From positions 2,060,501 to 2,124,500 of the forward strand of contig NZ_VFNX01000001.1 in NCBI RefSeq assembly GCF_006715785.1: DNA of 64,000 bases. Direction: 5' to 3'. Under the pieces are notes generated by a model. It saw nothing but the letters and a program-made list of their open reading frames with translations. It did no database searches and was not told where the DNA came from. Positions within the stretch are counted from its first letter, which is position 1; each line of letters begins with the position of its first letter. The translations under genes were made by a program, and so were the position numbers. The DNA comes from Streptomyces puniciscabiei (GTDB lineage Bacteria > Actinomycetota > Actinomycetes > Streptomycetales > Streptomycetaceae). Positions 44,033 to 52,151 of this stretch are shown here, piece by piece.

Positions 44033-44440
44033 GTTCTCCCCCTGGAGATGGAGTACCGGGCGAATTCCCCGTTCGCACGGTCGGGGGGAGTGTCGTGGAT
44101 ATATGAACGTCGACGATCGTCAACCCCCCGGGGTCACGCTGAGTATGCCGGGGGGTGATCAGACGGCTCAATAGACGAGAGGACGGTAAGAAATGATGAA
44201 GGAAAACTGTTACGCCGCGTCCGGGTCGCCGTTACACAACTGAGGGATCAGGCACCGGCGTTCTCCCTTACCGTGATCTTTCCCAACATGAGGGCGGCGC
44301 CTGGCACAAGGCCGAAGGAGGCGACGAGGGCTGCCCTTCTCCAGCTCCGCTGGGCGCGAAGGTGAAGGAGAAGGCCGGCCAGGCCCGGAAACACCGGTGC
44401 CGCCCACTGGGGGCGGCACCGGGTGGCTGTGGACGGGCCG
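44033..44440. other. Gene-free interval upstream of the subtilisin gene
   Basis: The interval holds an inverted repeat ACCCCCCGG/CCGGGGGGT (44123-44131 and 44148-44156, 16-base spacer) in the subtilisin promoter region, and the L,D-transpeptidase terminator at its right edge. On the minus strand, a short frame ending at 44248 could encode about 48 residues from a GTG with a hydrophobic core (AALVASFGLVPGAALMLG), but it has no ribosome binding site and overlaps the terminator, so I do not call it. Confidence 0.45.
44394..44422 (-). terminator. Hairpin terminator of the L,D-transpeptidase gene
   Basis: A 12-bp perfect stem (CCGGTGCCGCCC and its complement) with a five-base loop, 18 bases past the stop codon. 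Confidence 0.7.
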
Positions 44441-45688
44441 TCAGACGGCCGAGCCGGCCTTCCACTGGGCCCAGTCCATGTTCCAGCCGTTGAGGCCGTT
44501 GTCCGGGGCGACGGTCTTGTCGCCGGTGTTCTGGACGACGACCACGTCACCGATCAGGGAGTGGCTGTAGAACCAGGCGGCCGGGGTGTTCGGGTCGCCG
44601 GCGCCCTTGGCGTCCTGCAGGCCGACACAGCCGTGGCTGGTGTTGACGTTGCCGAAGACGGACGGCGCACCCCAGTAGTTGCCGTGGATGAAGGTGCCGG
44701 AGGTGGTCAGGCGCATGGCGTGCGGCACGTCCTTGATGTCGTACTCGCCCTTGCCGTCGGAGTCCTTGAAGCCGACGGTCGCGCCGTTCATGCGGGTCTG
44801 CTTGAACTTCTCCGAGATCACCATCTGCCCCTGGTAGGTGGTGTGGCCGGGGGCCCCGGCGGAGATCGGGATGGTCTTGACGACCTTGCCGTCCTCCGTG
44901 ACCTTCATCTGCTTGGTCTTCGCGTCGACGTAGGAGACCTGGTTGCGGCCGATGTGGAAGGTGACCGTCTTCTGCTGCACGCCGGTGATGCCGGGCGCGC
45001 CCTGGACGCCGTCGAGGGCGAGCTTCAGGGTGACGGTGGAGCCTTCCTTCCAGTACTGCTCCGGGCGGCAGTCCATGCGGTTGGCGTTGAACCAGTGGCA
45101 GGCGACCTCCTGGCCGCTGGTGGAGGTGACCGTGACGCCCTTCTGCACGGCCGCCTTGTTGGTGATCGCCTTGTCGAAGTTGATCGAGACCGGCATGCCG
45201 ACGCCGACCGTGGAGCCGTCCTCCGGGGTGTAGGTGCCGATGAAGCTGTTGGCCGGGGAGACGGTGGTGAAGGTCGCGTTCTCGTTGGCTATGCGGCCCT
45301 GGGAGTCCTTGGCCTCCGCGGCGACCTTGTAGGTGGTGGAGCGCTGCAGCTGGACGGTGGGCTTCCAGCTCGTCCGGTCGGCGGAGAGCTGACCGGCGAC
45401 GGCCTTGCCGTCCTGGGTGGTCATCGTGACGCCGGTGAGGGTACCCTTGCTGACGGTGACTGCGGCGGAGTTGTTGATCGAGGCGTTGTCGGTGCCGTCC
45501 TTCGGCGTGATCGTGATCTGCGCCTGCGAGGACTTCTTCGCCGCCGCCGCGTCGGCCTGGGCCTGTGAGGATTCGCCCTTGTCGGACGCCTTGGCGTTGC
45601 CGCCGCCGGAACAGCCCGTGAGGGCCAGGACACCACCGAGCAGAGCGGACGCGGCCATCAGGCCCTTGCGCCGCTTACTGTCCGTCAT
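44441..45688 (-). CDS. L,D-transpeptidase lipoprotein
   Basis: A protein of 415 residues. ATG 45688 is chosen because GGAG lies nine bases upstream; an alternative GTG lies one codon earlier. Lipobox ALTGC near residue 26 after a lipoprotein signal. Two Ig-like domains (residues about 57-265) precede a YkuD catalytic domain with THGNYW and NTSHGCVGLQD, the HGxx...SHGC motif carrying the nucleophile Cys. Such enzymes make 3-3 cross-links in peptidoglycan, which are abundant in Streptomyces. Anchored outside the membrane. Confidence 0.93.
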   Translation of the reverse strand: MTDSKRRKGLMAASALLGGVLALTGCSGGGNAKASDKGESSQAQADAAAAKKSSQAQITITPKDGTDNASINNSAAVTVSKGTLTGVTMTTQDGKAVAGQLSADRTSWKPTVQLQRSTTYKVAAEAKDSQGRIANENATFTTVSPANSFIGTYTPEDGSTVGVGMPVSINFDKAITNKAAVQKGVTVTSTSGQEVACHWFNANRMDCRPEQYWKEGSTVTLKLALDGVQGAPGITGVQQKTVTFHIGRNQVSYVDAKTKQMKVTEDGKVVKTIPISAGAPGHTTYQGQMVISEKFKQTRMNGATVGFKDSDGKGEYDIKDVPHAMRLTTSGTFIHGNYWGAPSVFGNVNTSHGCVGLQDAKGAGDPNTPAAWFYSHSLIGDVVVVQNTGDKTVAPDNGLNGWNMDWAQWKAGSAV

Positions 45689-45907
45689 CACACGCTTCTC
45701 CATCGTTGCCGAGTCGCCAAAAACCCCGAGAGCCCCCGTAGAAACCGTCAACGCTACGGCCGTGCCGTCCCGTTCCACATCCTGAGGATCTGTGGGGCAC
45801 ACCACGTCCACGGTGCGCGGGTGTTGCGGGAGTCGGTCCGTGCGCCCCCCAGGACGACGAAACCCCGGACGGCGGTTGCCGTCCGGGGTCAGGGTGCCCC
45901 GGGACGC

Positions 45908-46252
45908 TCAGCCGATGCCGTCCTCTTCTTCGTCGTCCGCTCCATCTTCCTCATCCAGGTCCCAGTCCGGCGAGTCCGGGTCGTAGTCGATCCGCTCACT
46001 CGACCAGGACGCCTGCTGGAGTTCCACCCCGGGCACCTCGCTGACCAGGTCGAACGGGTCCACGAGATACGCCAGGGCCTCCGCGGTGTCTTCCGTCACA
46101 GCACCCTCGGCCTGGGCCCGCTCCGCCTCCGGCAGCTCCGGATCGGCGGCGAGCCGGCGCAGCGCGGCCTTGCTCACCTCGTCCTCGTCCTGCACCTCGA
46201 GGACGATCTCCACTCGAAGCCGTACATAACGTGATGTCTCTTCAGCGTTCAT
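45908..46252 (-). CDS. Small acidic protein of unknown function
   Basis: A protein of 114 residues. A beta/alpha start (YVRLRVEIVLEVQDEDEV) is followed by a very acidic C-terminal tail (SPDWDLDEEDGADDEEEDG). No motif I recognise; from memory it is conserved in Streptomyces. ATG 46252 has TACGCT exactly six bases upstream, an example of the leaderless start type. It is divergent from the LAxTG protein gene. Confidence 0.75.
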   Translation of the reverse strand: MNAEETSRYVRLRVEIVLEVQDEDEVSKAALRRLAADPELPEAERAQAEGAVTEDTAEALAYLVDPFDLVSEVPGVELQQASWSSERIDYDPDSPDWDLDEEDGADDEEEDGIG

Positions 46253-46361
46253 GGCGCGAGCGTACGACCGAAACCTCCCGTGACTTTCCTGTGACCCGCG
46301 ACTTTCACTAACATCGCTCCCCACGGCCAATTCGCCAGCCTCACAAGGGGATCGATATTCC

Positions 46362-46697
46362 GTGTCATCCGCTCGCCGTCCGCTGCTGACCGCCACCGCC
46401 GCGGGCACTCTGCTGTGCGCGCTGTGGTTCGTCCCGTCCGCGAACGCGTCGCAGGACTCCCAGGCGGACACCACGGCGAGAGCGAGCGCGGAAGCCTCTG
46501 CCACGCACCTGACCGAGCAGGCCAGGGCCGTGTCGCAGGCGACCGCCGAGACCGCGCAGGAGGCGGCGGACGGCACCGAACTCGCCGACACCGGAAGCAT
46601 CGACACCACGCCGTACGTCGTCGGCGGCACCCTCTTCCTCGGCGTGGGCGCCGGCTTCGTGGTCTATTCGGTGCGCCGCGAACGCATGGGGTTTTAA
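46362..46697 (+). CDS. Small LAxTG-type cell-wall sorted protein
   Basis: A protein of 111 residues. Signal peptide (LLTATAAGTLLCALWFVPSA-NA), a mature part of only about 45 residues rich in Ala, Thr, Glu and Gln (ARASAEASATHLTEQARAV, coiled-coil-like), and a C-terminal sorting signal ELADTG followed by a hydrophobic helix and RRER. LAxTG is recognised by class E sortases, which attach the chaplins in Streptomyces. The function of so short a stalk is unknown. GTG 46362 has AAGGGG 11 bases upstream. Confidence 0.78.
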   Translation: MSSARRPLLTATAAGTLLCALWFVPSANASQDSQADTTARASAEASATHLTEQARAVSQATAETAQEAADGTELADTGSIDTTPYVVGGTLFLGVGAGFVVYSVRRERMGF

Positions 46698-46703
46698 TTC
46701 CCC

Positions 46704-46733
46704 TTGACGATCCTTTGACGGGCCGCACATAGT
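46704..46733 (+). promoter_or_regulatory. Clear promoter of the lipoprotein gene 46740
   Basis: TTGACG (46704-46709), an 18-base spacer and CATAGT (46728-46733), then six bases to ATG. This is a good consensus promoter that would start transcription at the ATG. Confidence 0.7.
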
Positions 46734-46739
46734 TCGGCC

Positions 46740-47516
46740 ATGAAGAGATCATCGGGCGTACGGCTGTGCGCCGCCGCGGTTCTGGGTGCACTGTCGTTCG
46801 CCCTTGTCACGGGCTGTTCCGGCGGGGGTTCGGGCGGGGACGCGAAGGACTCCGGTACGGCCGCGAAGGCGCTGAGCGCCACGGAGTTGAAGAAGCTGAT
46901 CGTCGCCCAGGGTGAGGTGCCCGGCTACAAGGTGGCACCGGTTCCCGCCACCCGCGCCGAGCCGATCACGACCGCCAGCGATCTGTGCCGGCCGCTGGCC
47001 CGCGTGATGAGCGGGCTCCCGCCGGTCGAGGCGGCGGCGCAGACCGACCGGCTGGCCACGGAGAACCAGGTGAAGGACCCCACGGACAAGGCGACTTCCA
47101 TGAAGGACCTGGCCGACGGGAAGTTCGAGGAAGCGATCCACAAGTCCCTGGACCGGGACGTCACCACGGTCACCCTGGCCTCGTACGACGGGGCCGGCGC
47201 CGAGAAGGCGCTCGCCACGGTCCGCACCGCCGTGCAGGGCTGTGCGAGCGGCTTCCCCGCCGCACAGTCGGGCACGAGGACGAAGTTCACCAAGGTCGCC
47301 GAGGAGAAGGCCACGGCCACCGGGGACGGGTTGGTGGCGTTCACCGCGACCATGGACACCGGCGACGGGGACCCGGCGCCCGTCCACGCCGAGGTGGTCC
47401 GGACCGGGACCACCCTGTCGGTCTACTTCACGTCGAACCTGGGCGCGATGATGGACAAGAAGGCGTACGCGGTGTCACCGGAGGTCGTCAAGGCCCAGCA
47501 GGCGAAGCTGAAGTGA
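46740..47516 (+). CDS. Lipoprotein of unknown function
   Basis: A protein of 258 residues. Lipobox ALVTGCSGGG near residue 26. The mature protein has an N-terminal Gly/Ala linker and a beta-rich domain with two Cys residues (ASDLCRPL and VQGCASGF), probably disulfide-linked. It resembles the many DUF-type Streptomyces lipoproteins similar to LppX/sensor-like domains, but I cannot name the family. Leaderless promoter as above. A strong terminator follows. Confidence 0.78.
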   Translation: MKRSSGVRLCAAAVLGALSFALVTGCSGGGSGGDAKDSGTAAKALSATELKKLIVAQGEVPGYKVAPVPATRAEPITTASDLCRPLARVMSGLPPVEAAAQTDRLATENQVKDPTDKATSMKDLADGKFEEAIHKSLDRDVTTVTLASYDGAGAEKALATVRTAVQGCASGFPAAQSGTRTKFTKVAEEKATATGDGLVAFTATMDTGDGDPAPVHAEVVRTGTTLSVYFTSNLGAMMDKKAYAVSPEVVKAQQAKLK

Positions 47517-47525
47517 CGTGACGAC

Positions 47526-47552
47526 AGGGGCCCCGCACACGGCGGGGCCCCT
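47526..47552. terminator. Bidirectional hairpin terminator
   Basis: An 11-bp stem (AGGGGCCCCGC) with a five-base loop, then CTTGTCCT, between the lipoprotein gene and hutH. Confidence 0.8.
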
Positions 47553-47569
47553 CTTGTCCTGCCGGGACG

Positions 47570-49114
47570 TTACTGCAGCGGGCCGGTGACGGCCTCCACC
47601 GCGGCGACGAGGTGTCCGCCGCGCACGAACGCGTCGGCGGCGGCCAGGTCGGGCGCCAGGAACCGGTCCGGGCCCGGACCCTGCACCCCGGCGGCACGCA
47701 CGGCCTCGATCACGGCCTGCGAGGCGGGCGCCGGGGCGAGGCCCTCACGCAGCTCGATGGCGCGGGTGGCCGCGTACAGCTCGATCGCGATGATCCGGGT
47801 GAGGTTGCCGACGGCGGTGCGCAGCTTGCGCGCGGCCGACCAGCCCATGGACACGTGGTCCTCCTGCATGGCGGAGGACGGGATGGAGTCCGCGGAGGCG
47901 GGTACGGCGAGCCGCTTCAGCTCGCTGACCAGCGCGGCCTGCGTGTACTGGGCGATCATCAGCCCGGAGTCGACCCCCGCGTCGTCGGCGAGGAACGGCG
48001 GCAGCCCGTGGCTGCGGTTCTTGTCCAGCAGCCGGTCGGTGCGGCGCTCGGCGATGGAGCCGAGGTCGGCCGCCGCGATGGCGAGGAAGTCCAGGACGTA
48101 GGCGACGGGCGCGCCGTGGAAGTTGCCGTTGGACTCCACGCGGCCGTCGGGCAGCACGACCGGGTTGTCGACGGCGGAGGCCAGCTCCCGCTCGGCGACC
48201 AGCCGGGCGTGCGCCATGGTGTCGCGCCCGGCGCCGGCGACCTGCGGGGCGCAGCGCACGGAGTAGGCGTCCTGGACGCGGGGGGCGTCGTCCTGGTGGT
48301 GCCCGGTGAGCTGCGAACCCTTCAGCACGGCCAGCATGTTGGCGGCGGAGGCACCCTGCCCCGGGTGCGGGCGGATCGCGTGCAGCTCGGGCGCCAGCAC
48401 CTTGTCGGTGCCGAGCAGCGCCTCCAGGCTCAACGCGGCGGTCACATCGGCGGACTTGTACAGGGTGTCGAGGTCGGCGAGGGCCATGACCAGCATGCCG
48501 AGCATGCCGTCGGTGCCGTTGAGGAGGGCCAGGCCCTCCTTCTCGCGCAGTTCGACCGGCTTGATGCCGTGCGCGGCGAGCAGCTCACCGGCGGGGCGGA
48601 CGGTGCCGTCGGGGCCCTCCGCGTCGCCCTCTCCCATGAGGGTCAGGGCGCAGTGGGAGAGCGGGGCCAGGTCGCCGGAGCAGCCGAGGGAGCCGTACTC
48701 GTGCACGACCGGGGTGATCCCGGCGTTGAGCACATCGGCCATGGTCTGCGCGACCTCGGGCCGCACGCCGGTGTGTCCGGAGCAGACGGTCTTCAGCCGC
48801 AGGAACATCAGCGCCCGTACGACCTCGCGCTCGACCCGCGGGCCCATGCCGGCGGCGTGCGAGCGGACGATGTTGCGCTGCAGCTGGGCGCGCAGTTCCT
48901 GGCTGATGTGCCGGGTCGCCAGGGCGCCGAAGCCGGTCGAGACGCCGTAGACCGGGTCCGGCTTGGCCGCCAGCGCGTCCACGATCTCGCGGGCCGCCGC
49001 GAGGGCCGTCACCGCCTCGGCCGACAACTCGACGCGGGCACCGCCGCGCGCCACGGCGAGCACGTCGGACGCCGTGACACCCGACGTCCCCACCACCACA
49101 GTGTGCATATCCAT
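47570..49114 (-). CDS. hutH: Histidine ammonia-lyase
   Basis: A protein of 514 residues. It converts L-histidine to urocanate and ammonia, the first step of the Hut pathway. The MIO cofactor region reads YGSLGCSGDLAPLSH; Cys-Ser-Gly in place of Ala-Ser-Gly is known for Streptomyces HutH. Other signatures are VYGVSTGFGALA and QDAYSVRC. The start MDMHTVVVGT is at ATG 49114, with TACGCT seven bases upstream and no ribosome binding site. No other hut gene is adjacent, as in other Streptomyces. Confidence 0.95.
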   Translation of the reverse strand: MDMHTVVVGTSGVTASDVLAVARGGARVELSAEAVTALAAAREIVDALAAKPDPVYGVSTGFGALATRHISQELRAQLQRNIVRSHAAGMGPRVEREVVRALMFLRLKTVCSGHTGVRPEVAQTMADVLNAGITPVVHEYGSLGCSGDLAPLSHCALTLMGEGDAEGPDGTVRPAGELLAAHGIKPVELREKEGLALLNGTDGMLGMLVMALADLDTLYKSADVTAALSLEALLGTDKVLAPELHAIRPHPGQGASAANMLAVLKGSQLTGHHQDDAPRVQDAYSVRCAPQVAGAGRDTMAHARLVAERELASAVDNPVVLPDGRVESNGNFHGAPVAYVLDFLAIAAADLGSIAERRTDRLLDKNRSHGLPPFLADDAGVDSGLMIAQYTQAALVSELKRLAVPASADSIPSSAMQEDHVSMGWSAARKLRTAVGNLTRIIAIELYAATRAIELREGLAPAPASQAVIEAVRAAGVQGPGPDRFLAPDLAAADAFVRGGHLVAAVEAVTGPLQ

Positions 49115-49216
49115 ATTCAGGAGCGTACGCATTGAATGCCACGCTGTCACTAGTGGAGTACGGGAGCGACCCTTACCGGTCCGTGTGGGCTTCGCCTCAC
49201 CCCGGGGAACCCCGCC

Positions 49217-50362
49217 CTACGGCCGGCGCCCCCGGAACCGGCGCCGCTCGGCGGGCGCCACGTGCGGCGGCTCGTCGGCCAGCCGTACGACCGGATCCTC
49301 CGGCCCCTCCCGGCCCGCCACCACCGGCCGGTCCGCCCGCAGGGCCTTGGCCCGGTACTGGGCGGCGTCGGCCAGCCGGAACAGCCGCCGCGCGTCACGC
49401 ACCTCCCCGACCGGATCCTCGGTCGAGGCGACCCCGCAGGCCACGCCCTCCCCCAGCTCCAACTCCCCTGCCCTGCGGCACAGTTCGTCGGCCGCCTTGA
49501 CGACCTCGTCGGCGGCCGGCCCGACGGCCAGCAGACAGAACTCGTCCCCGCCGAGCCGCGCGACCAGCGCGCCCGGCACCATGGCACCGCACAGCGACAG
49601 CACCGAGCCGAACCGCTCCAGCAGCCGGTCCCCGACGGCATGCCCCAGGGTGTCGTTGACCCGCTTGAGCCCGTTGAGATCGCAGACGACGAGACTGACG
49701 ACGACGCCCTCCGTACGGTGCCGCTCGACCGCCTCCTCCAGGCGTACGTCCACGGCCCGCCGGTTGGCGAGTCCGGTGAGGGCGTCGGTGTACGCGAGCC
49801 GGCGGGCCTCCTCCAGCCGCTCGGTCTGCGCGAGCCCGGCGGCGGCGACGGCGGCCAGCACGGTGGCGAAGTCGGCGTCGGCCCGGCCGAACACGGGGTC
49901 ACCGACGGCACGGGCGACGTACAACTCGCCCCATGCCCTGCCGTGCAGCAGGACCGGAGCGACGACACAACAGCCGCGCCCCCGGCGGCGCAGGGCGGCG
50001 ACGCGCTGATGGAAATAGCCAGGGGTTCCGGCGGCGGTGCCCTCGGCGGTCTCCACCCACGCGTTCGGCCCGCCCCCGCCGGCCCACCGCTCGTGCAGGA
50101 ACTCGGTGATCTCCGGGAACTGGTGCACCGGATAGGCCTCGGACTCGGGGAACTCCTCCTCGTCCGGGCGCCGGTCGCCCACGTTCACGAGGACCCGCAG
50201 CCGGCCCAGTTCGCGCTCCCACACCGACAGCGCGGCGAAGCTGCCGTCCAGCGCCCGGCAGGCGCCGAGCGCGGCGGCCTGCCACGAGTCCCGCGGGGTG
50301 TGCGCCGCCGCCATCCCCTGCGCCAGCGCCACGACCGCGGCCAGCCGCCTATCCTCGCCCAT
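49217..50362 (-). CDS. cdgE: GAF-GGDEF diguanylate cyclase
   Basis: A protein of 381 residues. A GAF-like sensor occupies residues about 10-180 (FAALSVWERELGRLRVLVNV near 45). The cyclase domain spans residues about 190-345: LTGLANRRAV, FGSVLSLCG region, and VARLGGDEFCLL with intact GGDEF. It should make cyclic di-GMP, which controls development through BldD and WhiG/RsiG. No EAL domain. The name cdgE follows my memory of the gene next to hutH (SCO4931) and should be checked. TAACCT lies six bases before ATG, so leaderless translation is likely. Confidence 0.88.
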   Translation of the reverse strand: MGEDRRLAAVVALAQGMAAAHTPRDSWQAAALGACRALDGSFAALSVWERELGRLRVLVNVGDRRPDEEEFPESEAYPVHQFPEITEFLHERWAGGGGPNAWVETAEGTAAGTPGYFHQRVAALRRRGRGCCVVAPVLLHGRAWGELYVARAVGDPVFGRADADFATVLAAVAAAGLAQTERLEEARRLAYTDALTGLANRRAVDVRLEEAVERHRTEGVVVSLVVCDLNGLKRVNDTLGHAVGDRLLERFGSVLSLCGAMVPGALVARLGGDEFCLLAVGPAADEVVKAADELCRRAGELELGEGVACGVASTEDPVGEVRDARRLFRLADAAQYRAKALRADRPVVAGREGPEDPVVRLADEPPHVAPAERRRFRGRRP

Positions 50363-50475
50363 TACTCCAGGTTAGGGATGATTTGCCGGTTGCGGGACAT
50401 TGATGCGGCGATCAGGGGGGAGTGCGCGGCCGACAGCTCGGGACCGCGGGCCGTCGCCGGGTGCGGTTCCGTCGC

Positions 50476-50527
50476 GGCCGGTCGCGCCCACGCGGCGGAG
50501 CCGCACATCGACACAGTCCCGCGCCCC
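50476..50527. repeat. Streptomyces dispersed repeat abutting a stop codon
   Basis: GGCCGGTCGCGCCCACGCGG, then CGGAGCCGCACATCGACACA, then GTCCCGCGCCCC, a unit I remember from many Streptomyces intergenic regions. It ends exactly at the TAG of the enoyl-CoA hydratase gene. Confidence 0.6.
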
Positions 50528-51322
50528 CTACTCCCCCGGCCACTCCGGCTTGCGCTTCTCGTTGAAGGCCGCCACTCCCTCCGCGCGGTCGCCCGAGAAG
50601 GCCACCGAACGCCATGCGGCGTCCTCCACCTCCAGGCCCGCCCGGAGATCGAGCCCATGCCCCAGCCGAAGTGCGCGCTTGGCGGCGCGGAGGCCGACCG
50701 GGGAGTTGCCGGCGATGGCGGCGGCCAGGGCCAGCGCCTCCTCGCGGTCGCGGCCCTCGTCCACGAGCCGGTCGACGAGCCCCAGCCCGGCCGCCTCCGC
50801 CGCCTCCACCCGCCGCGCGGAGAAGATCAGCTCGGCCGCCCGCGCCGCCCCGACCCGCCGGGGCAGCAGCTGGGTACCGCCACCGCCCGGGATCACGCCC
50901 ACGGACACCTCCGGCAGCCCGACCACCGCCGTACGGTCGGCCACGATCAGGTCGCAGGACAGGGCGAGTTCGAAACCCCCGCCCAGCGCGAAACCGTGCA
51001 CCGCCGCGATCGTCGGCATCGGCAGCTCCAGCACCCCGGTGTACGCGCCGCGCGTCACCGGCCGCTGCCGCAGCAGATCCGGGTCGCTGAAGGAGTTGCG
51101 CTCCTTCAGGTCCGCGCCGACGCAGAACGCCCGCTCGTGGGACGAGGTCAGCACCACCACGCGCGCGTCCCGGTCGGCGGCCAGCGCCGCGCACGCGGCG
51201 GAGAGGGAGCGGGCCATCTCCGTCGAGACGGCGTTCATGGCCTTGGGCCGGTCCATGACCAGCTCCGCGACATGCCCGTGCCGCCGCACCAGCACGAACT
51301 CCCCGAACCGCTCCTCGCTCAT
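50528..51322 (-). CDS. Enoyl-CoA hydratase/isomerase family protein
   Basis: A protein of 264 residues of the crotonase fold. Oxyanion motifs ERAFCVGADLKERN and IAAVHGFALGGGFELALSCD are present; LPEVSVGVIPGGGGTQLLPR carries the usual catalytic Glu region. It likely hydrates an enoyl-CoA in fatty-acid or branched-chain breakdown; the exact substrate is unknown. ATG 51322 has GGAGG six bases upstream. An AT-rich inverted repeat in the promoter suggests a dedicated repressor. Confidence 0.9.
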   Translation of the reverse strand: MSEERFGEFVLVRRHGHVAELVMDRPKAMNAVSTEMARSLSAACAALAADRDARVVVLTSSHERAFCVGADLKERNSFSDPDLLRQRPVTRGAYTGVLELPMPTIAAVHGFALGGGFELALSCDLIVADRTAVVGLPEVSVGVIPGGGGTQLLPRRVGAARAAELIFSARRVEAAEAAGLGLVDRLVDEGRDREEALALAAAIAGNSPVGLRAAKRALRLGHGLDLRAGLEVEDAAWRSVAFSGDRAEGVAAFNEKRKPEWPGE

Positions 51323-51341
51323 GACACCCTCCGGCTCACGT

Positions 51342-51357
51342 GTTAACGCGGGTTAAC
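51342..51357 (-). promoter_or_regulatory. Candidate operator GTTAAC-N4-GTTAAC
   Basis: GTTAACGCGGGTTAAC is an inverted repeat with a four-base centre, 19 bases upstream of the enoyl-CoA hydratase ATG. AT-rich palindromes are rare in this DNA. Confidence 0.5.
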
Positions 51358-51532
51358 GCACCGCTCGGACCGATCATCGCAGCCGAACCCGATCCCGGGA
51401 AAGTCCAGGGGGCTACGCCCGTTCGAGTGACATCCCGGCCGTCTCACCCCACATCGCCCACAGGAACGCATAGCGTGCGTCCGCCACGGCCCGCCCGGGG
51501 CGCGGCCGGGAGGGGAACCGGGGAGGGGAACC

Positions 51533-52132
51533 ATGGCACCGATACCTGAAGAGGCCCGTACGGAAGACGGGGAAGAAGGGCCCGTACGGCGTGGGCGGCA
51601 CCGCAAACCGCGCCCGCGCAAGGTGCTGCTCGCCGCCGGCGGTCTCGCCCTGGCGGCGGGCGTGCTCAGCCTGGTCCGTGTCTCGTCGGAGTCGGGGGTC
51701 GGCGCCCCGGGCACGGCGGAGGCCGAGCCCCGCTCCGGCGCGGGCGGCGGCGCCACGGACCACGCGGCGGACACCGCTGCCTCGGTCACCGCCGGCCCGA
51801 CCGCGCTGCCCTCGGCGACCTCCGTCATGGGCGGCAGAAGCCTCGCGCCGACACCCACGGCCACACCCACCGGCCCGGCCTCGCCCAGCGCATCGGCAGA
51901 GACCACCGCCGTACCGACCGCGCCCGGCCTGCCGACCACCGCGGTCTCCACCCCGGGCAGCGCACCCCTGCCCTCGGGGACGACGTCCGCCCCGGACCCG
52001 GCCCCGACGACCGGCCGCCCGGCCCCGACCACCCCGACGCCCACCCACAGCACCACGGACCCGGGCCCGGGCGGGCTGTGCGTACCCGTGCTGGGCCTGT
52101 GCGTGAACACCACCCGCGGCACCGACCGCTAG
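51533..52132 (+). CDS. Membrane-anchored Pro/Thr-rich extracellular protein
   Basis: A protein of 199 residues. A basic cytoplasmic start (RRGRHRKPRPRK) leads to one helix (VLLAAGGLALAAGVLSLV) and a long Ala/Pro/Thr/Ser-rich outside part, likely glycosylated. It ends in a short hydrophobic Cys pair (GLCVPVLGLCVNT). GGGGAGGGG precedes ATG. Function unknown; the architecture is like the protein at 689-1576. Confidence 0.75.
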   Translation: MAPIPEEARTEDGEEGPVRRGRHRKPRPRKVLLAAGGLALAAGVLSLVRVSSESGVGAPGTAEAEPRSGAGGGATDHAADTAASVTAGPTALPSATSVMGGRSLAPTPTATPTGPASPSASAETTAVPTAPGLPTTAVSTPGSAPLPSGTTSAPDPAPTTGRPAPTTPTPTHSTTDPGPGGLCVPVLGLCVNTTRGTDR

Positions 52133-52151
52133 CGAAGCGCCCGGAGAAGCG

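Noticed and set aside
41000..44158. Plus-strand frame of over 1000 codons opposite the subtilisin gene
   Set aside because: The catalytic triad and signal peptide are on the minus strand; this frame is low-complexity antisense.
44248..44400. Possible small hydrophobic protein on the minus strand
   Set aside because: It has no ribosome binding site or leaderless signal, and overlaps the L,D-transpeptidase terminator.
47570..49114. Cys-Ser-Gly in the HutH cofactor site as an anomaly
   Set aside because: From memory this is the normal form in Streptomyces histidine ammonia-lyases.
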